Program-made: the position numbers and the translations under genes
The notes under the pieces: generated by a model
Seen by the model: the letters and a program-made list of their open reading frames with translations, nothing else
Databases searched by the model: none
Told to the model about the DNA's origin: nothing
Assembly (NCBI GenBank): GCA_964645785.1
Contig: CAZYAV010000003.1
Coordinates: 9,129 to 73,128 of the forward strand
Reading direction: 5' to 3'
Length of the DNA stretch: 64,000 nucleotides
Source of the DNA: CALWZE01 sp964645785
GTDB lineage: Bacteria; Bacillota; Clostridia; Oscillospirales; Ruminococcaceae
In this document: one piece after another, positions 57,809 through 64,000 of the stretch
Position numbering within the stretch: the stretch's first letter is position 1
How the letters are laid out: each line of letters opens with the position of its first letter

Positions 57809-58288
57809 TCAGCCGAAGCCGAACAGATACCCCAGCGCGCCGAAAATTCCGGCGGAGGCCAGGGACATGATAATCCCAGCGGTGACAATGCCCGCGAAGA
57901 TGACCGGCATCGCCTTGCGCCAGTTGAGCTGGAGAATCGCCGCAATCAGCGAGCCCGTCCACGCGCCGGTACCGGGCAGGGGAATGGCGACAAACGCGTA
58001 GAGCGCAAGCAGCTCATACCTGCCGAAGGTTTTGGATTTTTCGGTTGCCTTATCAATGATTTTCTGGAAAAAGCCGCCGATTTTGGGAACCTTGGCCAGC
58101 TTTTCCAGCACCCGCTGGGCGAAAAAAATGATAAAGGGGACGGGCAGGGCGTTGCCGATGATGGAGACAAGCAGGGTCGGAATCAGCGGAAGCTCGAGGC
58201 CGACGCCGATTGGGACAGCGAGCCGCAGCTCGACAACCGGCAGCATCGAGACAAAGAACACCCAGAGATATTCCTTGACAATTTTCAA
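57809..58288 (-). CDS. small multi-drug export family (COG2426) membrane protein
   Basis: 159 aa with four or five membrane helices and the family pattern VVELRLAVPIGVGLELPLIP, GNALPVPFIIFFAQRVLEKL and PLPGTGAWTGSLIAAIL. The name comes from weak export phenotypes; the molecular role is not settled. It has a strong promoter 144 nt upstream. Confidence 0.86.
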   Translation of the reverse strand: MKIVKEYLWVFFVSMLPVVELRLAVPIGVGLELPLIPTLLVSIIGNALPVPFIIFFAQRVLEKLAKVPKIGGFFQKIIDKATEKSKTFGRYELLALYAFVAIPLPGTGAWTGSLIAAILQLNWRKAMPVIFAGIVTAGIIMSLASAGIFGALGYLFGFG

Positions 58289-58431
58289 ATCAGGACTCCT
58301 CAGTTCGCGCAGCCCCCCGCGGGCGGGCGGCGCATAAAACCGGGCGCAGGCCGGGCCGTTTGCCCGATGGGCAGGGCGCGGAACCTGGGAAAATGCCGGT
58401 TTAATCGTCGGATAAAGGCTGCTTTTCGGGT

Positions 58432-58461
58432 ATTATAGCACACCGCAGCCCGCCCTTGCAA
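58432..58461 (-). promoter_or_regulatory. strong sigma-A-type promoter of COG2426 gene
   Basis: Minus strand: TTGCAA, 18-nt spacer ending TGC, TATAAT: the best -10 in the window. The leader is about 135 nt, longer than average and without an obvious structure. The stretch 58289-58525 holds nothing else. Confidence 0.8.
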
Positions 58462-58525
58462 CCGGCCGCGCCGGCGCGGGCTGTCCGCGTCCGATAAACA
58501 GAACGACTGAGGAGTCCGAACGGCT

Positions 58526-60847
58526 TCAGCTCTGTTCCACCCGCGCGACGAGCGCGGTGACGTCGTCCCCTGCGCCGGGCTCCGCCTTTGCGCGGCGGAT
58601 AAGCTCGCGGCAGATTTCCTCCGGCGGTGCGTCAAACATGCGCTTGAGGGTCTGCTCGATGAAGGGGGCGGCCGTCTGCTCCACCCCGTCCGAGACCATG
58701 ACCAGCAGGTCGCCGTCGTGCAGGTCAACGGCGGTTTCCCGGCAGAGCACGTATTCGAGGATGCCGACAGGCAGGGTGCGTCCCGCGACGGTTTCAACCC
58801 GGCTGCCGCGCAGGATGTAGGTGGGCGCCGCGCCCGCCTTGAACAGCCGCGCCCGGCCGGAAAAGACGTCGAAGCTGAGCACGTCGAGGGTGCTGGCCGA
58901 CTCGTTGTCCTCCCGCAGGGCGAGCGCCGTGTTGGCCAGCTCCGCGGCCTGCCGGATGGGGAACCCGCTTTCCAGCAGCCGGCGCAGGAAGGCGCAGCAG
59001 ATTGTCCCGTCCCGTGCGGCGGCTTTGCCGGTGCCCATGCCGTCGGACAGCAGCATGTGGACGCTGCCGTGCAGGTCGGTGAACACGCTGTAGACGTCGC
59101 CGCACGCGTCGCTGTCCGCCGCGGCCTGCGCGCAGGCGGTTCGCAGCGAAAACGCGGGGCGCTCGGTGAAGCTGAGCGCGACGCTGCCGGCCTTGGTCTC
59201 GACGACCGGCGCGCACAGGGGGACGCCGGCAATCATCGAGATGCCGGCTGCCAGCCTGCGCATCGGTTCGTCGCCGGGCAGGCTGGAGAGGGTCAGGGTG
59301 ACGGACGGCCGGTGGGCATAGCCATAGACAAAGCTGGCCGTCTCCACCGGCAGGTTCAGCCGGGCGGCGCAGTCGTAGATCCGCTTGCTGCGCCCCTCGT
59401 CCCATTCCGAGATGGCGCACAGCTCGGTTTTGGCGCTGTCCAGCATCGCGGCGACCGCCGAGAACTGGCGGCGAAGAATTCCCTTATACAGCTGGGTGTT
59501 TTTGATGCGCGCGATGTAGTCGAGGTATCCCTTATAGCAGCGGTTCACCTCCCGCAAAAGGGTATCGAGGCGGGCGCAGCGGGCGGCGAACGGCGCGCCG
59601 AAGTCGGATTTCTGCACGGCGCCCGACGCGGTCAGCACGGGGGTCAGCTTGTTGAACGCCTCGGCCGTCTCGCCGTAATGCTCGACCCAGCAGCCGGACA
59701 TGCGCGGGCAGCTTTTGCAGACCCGGTCGGCGACATGGCTGTACAGCCTGTCCATGTTGCAGCGGGCGTTTTTGACCTCGACCGTGTTGTCGAGCAGGGC
59801 GGTCACGTCCCGCATGGAGGCGGCGATGCTGTCCAGCTTGACGCTCACCGCCGCGGTCGCGCTCGCAAGCCCGTCCGCAACCCGGTCGAACCGCGCCTCC
59901 GCGCCGCTGCGCAGCGGCAGCAGCAGGAAGAGGAACGCGCCGGACATCAGCTCGGACAGATAGGTGATCATATAGACATAGTTCTGGGCGCAGGCCGCCA
60001 GCAGCGCGCCGCCCACCACAAAGACAAGGCAGAGAAAGGCGCGCCCCCGCTTTTTGAACAGGCAGGCCAGGCCGCCCGCGGCGCACAGCCCGGCGGCGGC
60101 GAACGCAAAGCCGGGGTCGCTGAGCAGATAAGCGGCCGAGACCGCGGCGAGAACGGCCACGTCAAACGGGGAGGAGAGCAGATAAACCGCGCAAAGCGCG
60201 GCCGCCGCGCCGGCAATCCGCCCGAGGGAGAGCGGCCCTGCGGCGATTGGGCACAGCCCCATCAGCAGCGTGCAGAGCGAGAGCGCAAGGCAGGCCATCT
60301 GCGTGCCCGAGAACCCGGCCGCCCGCCGCCGCAGCGCCTCGAGCGAGACCGAGTAAAAATAGGAAAACGCGCAGACAACGCAGACGCCCGCCACCGTGCG
60401 CAGCACCGCCGGCAGGGTGATCTGGCCGCTGAGGACGAGGATGGCGCTGTCCGTGAACAGGACGGTGATCGAGCCCGCAATCAGGCAGGGCAGAAAGCTG
60501 TTGCGCGTCCAGCTTGTCCGCCCAATCCCCGAAAGGATCCAGCGCAGCGCGGCGACGACGCCGACCGCCGCAAGATAGACCGTGCGTGCGGCGCTGACCC
60601 CGCCGGACAGGCTGCCCAGCACAAAGCCGACCAGCGCGGCGGGCGTGTACCGCTCGGCCGAGCCGATGATGAAGGCGAGCCCGAACGGGCAGACCCCGCT
60701 TACGAATTCGACCCGGCAGAGAATCGCGGCGGCCAGCGCGGCGGCCGCGTGCCTGGCGGCCGTTTTGACGGCGGGCAGAACCGGGACGGCGGCCAGCCGC
60801 TTTTTGCCCGCGACGAGAAGGGAGCCTTTTGGGTGTTTCTGTTTCAT
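58526..60847 (-). CDS. spoIIE: stage II sporulation protein E, PP2C-type serine phosphatase
   Basis: 773 aa. Ten or so N-terminal membrane helices (about 30-300), a cytoplasmic middle region (300-550) with a small Cys cluster (ARCNMDRLYSHVADRVCKSCPRMSGC, read as VCKSCPRMSGC) and a C-terminal PP2C domain from about 560: LLSDGMGTGKAA, SFDVFSGRARLFKAGAAPTY, GDLLVMVSDGVEQ and GAGDDVTALV carry the metal-binding Asp residues. It dephosphorylates the anti-anti-sigma factor SpoIIAA to release sigma-F in the forespore and helps place the polar septum. ATG 60847 with GGTGG upstream; an earlier in-frame ATG lies before the transcript start. Confidence 0.93.
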   Translation of the reverse strand: MKQKHPKGSLLVAGKKRLAAVPVLPAVKTAARHAAAALAAAILCRVEFVSGVCPFGLAFIIGSAERYTPAALVGFVLGSLSGGVSAARTVYLAAVGVVAALRWILSGIGRTSWTRNSFLPCLIAGSITVLFTDSAILVLSGQITLPAVLRTVAGVCVVCAFSYFYSVSLEALRRRAAGFSGTQMACLALSLCTLLMGLCPIAAGPLSLGRIAGAAAALCAVYLLSSPFDVAVLAAVSAAYLLSDPGFAFAAAGLCAAGGLACLFKKRGRAFLCLVFVVGGALLAACAQNYVYMITYLSELMSGAFLFLLLPLRSGAEARFDRVADGLASATAAVSVKLDSIAASMRDVTALLDNTVEVKNARCNMDRLYSHVADRVCKSCPRMSGCWVEHYGETAEAFNKLTPVLTASGAVQKSDFGAPFAARCARLDTLLREVNRCYKGYLDYIARIKNTQLYKGILRRQFSAVAAMLDSAKTELCAISEWDEGRSKRIYDCAARLNLPVETASFVYGYAHRPSVTLTLSSLPGDEPMRRLAAGISMIAGVPLCAPVVETKAGSVALSFTERPAFSLRTACAQAAADSDACGDVYSVFTDLHGSVHMLLSDGMGTGKAAARDGTICCAFLRRLLESGFPIRQAAELANTALALREDNESASTLDVLSFDVFSGRARLFKAGAAPTYILRGSRVETVAGRTLPVGILEYVLCRETAVDLHDGDLLVMVSDGVEQTAAPFIEQTLKRMFDAPPEEICRELIRRAKAEPGAGDDVTALVARVEQS

Positions 60848-60896
60848 GAGGGTTACCACCGTATGTCCATATTTTGTAAATCCTGCGTATGATTGC

Positions 60897-60930
60897 AGTA
60901 TAGACACAAAGCGGCGCGCGGCTTGTCGAT
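60897..60930 (-). promoter_or_regulatory. spoIIE promoter with Spo0A-box-like site
   Basis: -10 TATACT (60902-60897, minus strand), about 50 nt before the start, with no TTGACA-like -35. On the plus strand TGTCGAT (60924-60930) matches the 0A box TGTCGAA in six of seven positions and overlaps the -35 region, as in the Spo0A-activated spoIIE promoter of B. subtilis. Confidence 0.45.
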
Positions 60931-61140
60931 TTTGCGGCGGGAATTTTTGGGAAAAACCGCGCTGCGGTGCGAAACCGGAAGAAAAAGGGCGTTTGGGCGA
61001 ACCTTACGGCGGAAAATCCGGCCTCCGGCCGGCGCAGAGGGGCGACGGAATGGCGGCGCAGCGGGCGGGGAAATGGCACAGCGCAGCACCCCGGCGGCAG
61101 GTGTGCCGCCCCGAAAACCCCAAAGAGGCTTTTGCGCAGC

Positions 61141-61173
61141 AAAAAGCCCGGCGGCATTCCTGCCGCCGGGCTT
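61141..61173 (-). terminator. intrinsic terminator of bactofilin gene
   Basis: AAGCCCGGCGGCA (61144-61156) and TGCCGCCGGGCTT (61161-61173) pair over 13 bp with a 4-nt loop; the minus strand continues TTTTTGC. The stretch 60848-61223 contains this and the spoIIE promoter only. Confidence 0.85.
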
Positions 61174-61223
61174 GAACGGGTTCGGTTCCTTGCCCCGCGC
61201 GTGTATGTTGTGGTGCGGGGTGC

Positions 61224-61721
61224 TCAGTCGAAGAAAATTTCGTCGCCGTCGTCGGGGACGGGCTCTGCCACGGGCTCCGCCATGTGCGCCGGTTCGATTA
61301 CGTATTCCGCCGCGGCGCCGGAGGACTCCGCAAGCTTGGGCATGTCCGGATCGGGATGGTTGCCGGACATGCGGCAGTTGCCCTCAAAGACGCCGCCGTC
61401 CGCAATCACGATGGTCTTGGTGACGATGTCGCCCAGCAGGTTGCCGCCGGAGACGATCTCCACCCGCTCGGTGGCGTTGATCTGGCCGTTCATCTTGCCC
61501 GCAATGAGGATGCGGTCGGTTTTGACGTCGCCGACAATCGAGCCGTTTTCGCCGATGATGACGCAGCCCTTGATGTCGGTGTTGCCCTTGACCTTGCCGT
61601 CAACGCGGATGGTGGCGTCGCCCCGGATGCTGCCCTCAAAAATGACGCCCGGGCCGATGATGGTCTCGATGACCTGCGAGGTCGTGCGGATGTTCGTATT
61701 TGCCTCTTTTTTGCCAAACAT
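61224..61721 (-). CDS. bactofilin family polymer-forming cytoskeletal protein
   Basis: 165 aa. The beta-helix core runs from residue 18 to 120 with short repeats (VIFEGSIRGDATIRVDGKV, GSIVGDVKTDRILIAGKMNG, GGNLLGDIVTKTIVIADGG), flanked by an N-terminal tail MFGKKEANTNIR and an acidic C-terminal tail ending DDGDEIFFD. Bactofilins polymerise without nucleotide and position cell-wall enzymes. The M23 peptidase gene lies upstream on the same strand, a pairing seen in several bacteria where the peptidase and bactofilin set cell shape; spacing here is 420-540 nt with a separate promoter. Confidence 0.92.
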   Translation of the reverse strand: MFGKKEANTNIRTTSQVIETIIGPGVIFEGSIRGDATIRVDGKVKGNTDIKGCVIIGENGSIVGDVKTDRILIAGKMNGQINATERVEIVSGGNLLGDIVTKTIVIADGGVFEGNCRMSGNHPDPDMPKLAESSGAAAEYVIEPAHMAEPVAEPVPDDGDEIFFD

Positions 61722-61827
61722 AGTTTTTCTTCCTTTCTATCGTCTGCCTGATTGCTGCGCAACAGCGCCGCGAACCGGCGCGGAAAATCCATCTGTAACG
61801 GGCGCTTTGCGGCGCCGCCGATCGGTT

Positions 61828-61962
61828 TTTTTATAATATAAACTATAAGAAAATATCAATAATAAAATAATAAAGAATCAAGCAAGCCCACGCGCCCGGC
61901 GCTTCGATACTCTTCAGTATAATAAAGAATAAGAGGAAATAGCAACAGAAAAATATAGAAAG
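61828..61962. other. AT-rich island within GC-rich DNA
   Basis: Two blocks (61828-61880 and 61911-61962) made almost wholly of A and T, for example ATAATATAAACTATAAG, separated by a GC-rich spacer. It contains the bactofilin promoter. A 66-residue open frame on the minus strand (61914-62114) runs from GC-rich into AT-rich DNA and shows no recognisable family; I do not call it a gene. Confidence 0.6.
61830..61859 (-). promoter_or_regulatory. promoter of bactofilin gene
   Basis: Minus strand: TTGATA, 18-nt spacer, TATAAA, 109 nt before the start codon. Several alternative -10s overlap in this AT-rich block. Confidence 0.5.
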
Positions 61963-62131
61963 CTCTTCGCCGTGCCCTGGCTATCCGCCAGCCCCTGACA
62001 CAGCGCCTTGCAGCGCGCCCTGCCGAACGAGCCAACCGCCCGGGCAATCCTATCAATCCCGGCCTTTCCGTCAGCCCAGCGCCGCTGCTCCGGCTCCAGA
62101 GGCCGCCGTTTCACACGCTTTTGCGCCCTGC

Positions 62132-62360
62132 GCCCCCGCCCTCACGGCGTGGCCAGCACGGTCCGCGGGTTGATAAAGGCGCCGTCGTACAGCACGCCAA
62201 AGTGCAGGTGGCTGCCGGTCGCGCGCCCGGTGGAACCGACCCGCGCGATGGCCCCCGCCCTCACGGCGTGGCCAGCACGGTCCGCGGGTTGATAAAGGTG
62301 CCGTTGTACAGCACGCCAAAGTGCAGGTGGCTGCCGGTCGCGCGCCCGGTGGAACCGACC
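62132..62360 (-). repeat. 119-bp tandem repeat covering the 3' end of the M23 gene
   Basis: Copies at 62132-62250 and 62251-62360 (cut by gap 2) differ at only two positions in the aligned part, both C/T on the plus strand (YDGA versus YNGT in the protein). Each contains the last 33 or so codons of the M23 gene with the stop codon and 10 nt beyond. Because the first copy met by the ribosome ends in a stop, the second is untranslated. Confidence 0.85.
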
Positions 62361-63341
62361 NNNNNNNNNNNNNNNNNNNNNNNNNNNNNNNNNNNNNNNN
62401 NNNNNNNNNNNNNNNNNNNNNNNNNNNNNNNNNNNNNNNNNNNNNNNNNNNNNNNNNNNNCGCGCGATGACCTCCCCCTTCTCCACGGTCGCGCCGTTCG
62501 CCACAAGAATTTCACTGCAATGGGCGTACAGGGTCACGTAGCCGTTCCCGTGGTCGATATACACATGCTTGCCGTACCCGGAATTGGAATCGTAAACCGA
62601 AACCACCCCCCGCGCCGCGGCACGAATCGGGGTGCCGGCAGGCGCGGAAATATCCATCGCGCTGTGGGTAGTCAGCACAAACGAGATAGGGTCGATGCGG
62701 TTGCCGAACTCGGAGGTAACCGAGTAATAGCTCCCGGCCTCCAGCGGCCACAGGTCGGGGAAACAGCCCTGCTCATATATATAGGTGTCGATCTCCTCGT
62801 CCAGCACCCCAAGCGAATCGTTGTACGTGCCGTAAAACTGGCGCAGCGCGGTCAGCTCGCGCTCCAGATAATCAATCCGGCTGGCCAGCAGCGCGTCCCC
62901 GGCGGCATAGGCGGCCGGGCGGTAAACCTCCAGCGTGCCGCCGTAAGCGGGCAGGATGGATTCCTCCGGCTCCAGCCCGATTTTCTCGCGCACCTCGTTT
63001 TCGATTTCGCCGGTCTCCTTCGCGGCGTCCAGCACCTCGGCGGCAAGCGCCTCCAGCTGCTCCAGCTGTTCCTCCTGCTCGGCGGTGATTTTCTTCAGCC
63101 CCGAATTTTCCGCGGCAACCGACTGCAGCCGCCAGGAGGAATACGCAAAATAGCAGGTGAACCCAAGCAGCAGCGTCAGGCACAGCGCCAGCGCCAGAAT
63201 CGCGCCCAGCGGCAGCTTCAGGTGAATCGGCTTCTTTTCGGAATGGGGCACCAGCATCACGGTGTATTTCAGCCCCAACCGCTCCGCCAGCGGCTTTTTA
63301 TATTTAATTTTTGTTGGGTCAATCGGTCTTTTTCGCTTCAT
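62261..63341 (-). CDS. M23 family metallopeptidase (spans assembly gap 2)
   Basis: Membrane-anchored LytM-type peptidoglycan endopeptidase. Cytoplasmic start MKRKRPIDPTKIKYKKPL, one membrane helix near 45-67 (LGAILALALCLTLLLGFTCY), a coiled coil (ITAEQEEQLEQLEALAAEVL) and the M23 domain with HSAMDIS (zinc His and Asp), YAHC and HLHFG. The 100-N gap falls inside the domain, but joining the flanks directly gives 981 nt, exactly 327 codons, and the reading GEVIAR|VGSTGRATGSHLHFG, so the true gap is zero or a multiple of the 119-bp repeat. The start is supported by its promoter. Likely partner of bactofilin. Confidence 0.87.
62361..62460. other. assembly gap 2 (100 Ns) in M23 gene
   Basis: Exactly 100 Ns. 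The left flank ends GGAACCGACC and the right flank begins CGCGCGATG; the intact repeat copy at 62132-62250 shows these two strings adjacent. Confidence 0.95.
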
Positions 63342-63439
63342 AAAATTCGTTCAGTCCCTGCGAATGTCCGGTGTGAACGGTGCCGGAAACGCGGCAAACC
63401 GCAGCGCGTCCGCCCGCCTCGGCCATTATAGCGCCTAAC

Positions 63440-63468
63440 AGTATAGCACAATTTGTCGCATTGCGCAA
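63440..63468 (-). promoter_or_regulatory. promoter of M23 gene
   Basis: Minus strand: TTGCGC, 17-nt spacer ending TGC, TATACT, about 100 nt before the start codon. Confidence 0.78.
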
Positions 63469-64000
63469 CAGCGGCGCGCAATATCCCCCGCCGTCCGGCG
63501 GCTGGGCGCGCCCAAACCCCGCATCCCCCTGTTCCGGATACTTCTAATAATTTATTCTACGATTCTGGGCGGCCGAAAGCGATTTATGCCGGAAATATCT
63601 TCCAGCCGCCCCCCCGCCGGGAGGTTCGCGGGGGCGAAACCGGGCTTTGCGGAAAATTTTGCAAAAACCGCTTTCAAATTTGCTTTGGCGGCGTATAACT
63701 TGAGCGTAAGAAGTTTTCGCTTCTTGCAGAATCCGTCGTTCGGGGAGCCACGGCCGGGGCTTGAGGGGCGACGGTTGGCCGCGCTTTTTACGGCGGCCGC
63801 CATGCCTGTTAAGGGCGCAGACTTTTTTCGCAAAGGGAGGATTTGATTTAATTTGGCACAGGGCACGCCGCCCAGGATAAGGGGGCGGCGCGCGCAAAAA
63901 CCGAATGACCAGCCCTCCCGCTTTCCGGCGCGCTCTGCGCCGGGCAAGCATCCGTTTTGAGCCCTGACCGCCCCGTTTGAGAGGGGGCCGGGGTTCGGAA
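63469..64000. other. right-edge intergenic DNA
   Basis: About 530 nt to the window end. It has an imperfect hairpin AAGAAG-TTTTCG-CTTCTT near 63709-63726 and a GGGAGG string at 63834-63840 with no start codon at suitable distance. AAAAACCGCTTTCAAAT at 63664-63680 recurs near 28600. No gene supported. Confidence 0.4.

Noticed and set aside
61914..62114. 66-residue open frame with a hydrophobic aromatic C-terminus
   Set aside because: No recognisable family, start codon without a convincing ribosome site, and composition shift midway; described only as part of the AT-rich island.
1..64000. CRISPR arrays, rRNA, tRNA and insertion sequences
   Set aside because: I looked for regularly spaced direct repeats, tRNA cloverleaf strings, transposase motifs and terminal inverted repeats and found none I could support.

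Overview
The window is GC-rich chromosomal DNA from an endospore-forming member of the Clostridia, most likely of the Oscillospiraceae/Ruminococcaceae type. Sporulation genes (spoIIE, spmA/spmB, a SpoIID-like cortex protein), Gram-positive lipobox substrate-binding proteins, a PepV dipeptidase and divisome/elongasome genes support this. Two runs of exactly 100 Ns (56602-56701 and 62361-62460) show a scaffolded draft or metagenome assembly. I found no rRNA, tRNA, CRISPR array, phage or insertion sequence. Most promoters read as TTGxxx with a 17-18 nt spacer and TATACT/TACAAT, often with an extended -10 (TGn).

Layout. 1-4.2 kb (minus): an Opp/Dpp/Nik-type ABC importer (two ATPases, lipoprotein, permease cut by the left edge) whose second ATPase ends in a histidine-rich tail. 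4.7-6.1 kb: PepV peptidase. 6.4-20 kb: a sugar-acid-type catabolic locus with two tandem zinc alcohol dehydrogenases, an AraC regulator, a complete Liv-type ABC importer (livKHMGF), a Gfo/Idh/MocA oxidoreductase, a third dehydrogenase paralog and glucuronate isomerase uxaC. A short box, TTTTTGCC, recurs in several of its control regions. 20.2-20.9 kb: a deletion scar with the 5' end of a LysR gene and the 3' part of a DUF4405 gene. 21-28.5 kb: GNAT, recQ, yihY, TetR, birA, DUF1294 and CmpB-like membrane protein genes.

29-36.7 kb is an envelope region: a transpeptidase (PBP) and an FHA-FtsW/RodA fusion on minus, and divergently a 1030-residue NlpC/P60 protein with a very long, low-complexity cytoplasmic tail; then a patatin. 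37-40.4 kb: HAD hydrolase, tex, Dabb protein. 40.7-45 kb (minus): ybaK, acyl-ACP thioesterase, lemA, DUF2207. 45.2-46.7 kb: a membrane-anchored CAP-domain protein that shares a cytoplasmic motif with the NlpC/P60 protein. 47-49 kb: AbrB-type regulator and spmAB. 49-52.9 kb: divergent alanine racemase plus GNAT, and an ECF sigma factor with a cysteine-rich membrane partner. 53.2-55 kb: SpoIID-like protein with three peptidoglycan-binding repeats. 55.2-58.3 kb: glycosyltransferase (cut by gap 1), XRE regulator, COG2426 membrane protein. 58.5-63.3 kb: spoIIE, bactofilin and an M23 peptidase whose 3' end lies in a 119-bp tandem repeat at gap 2.

The most promising leads are the candidate shared operator of the 6-20 kb catabolic locus, the phosphopeptide-reader (FHA) fusion to a peptidoglycan polymerase beside a hydrolase with a giant disordered cytoplasmic tail, and the motif V(E/D)E(I/L)L shared by two unrelated surface enzymes.
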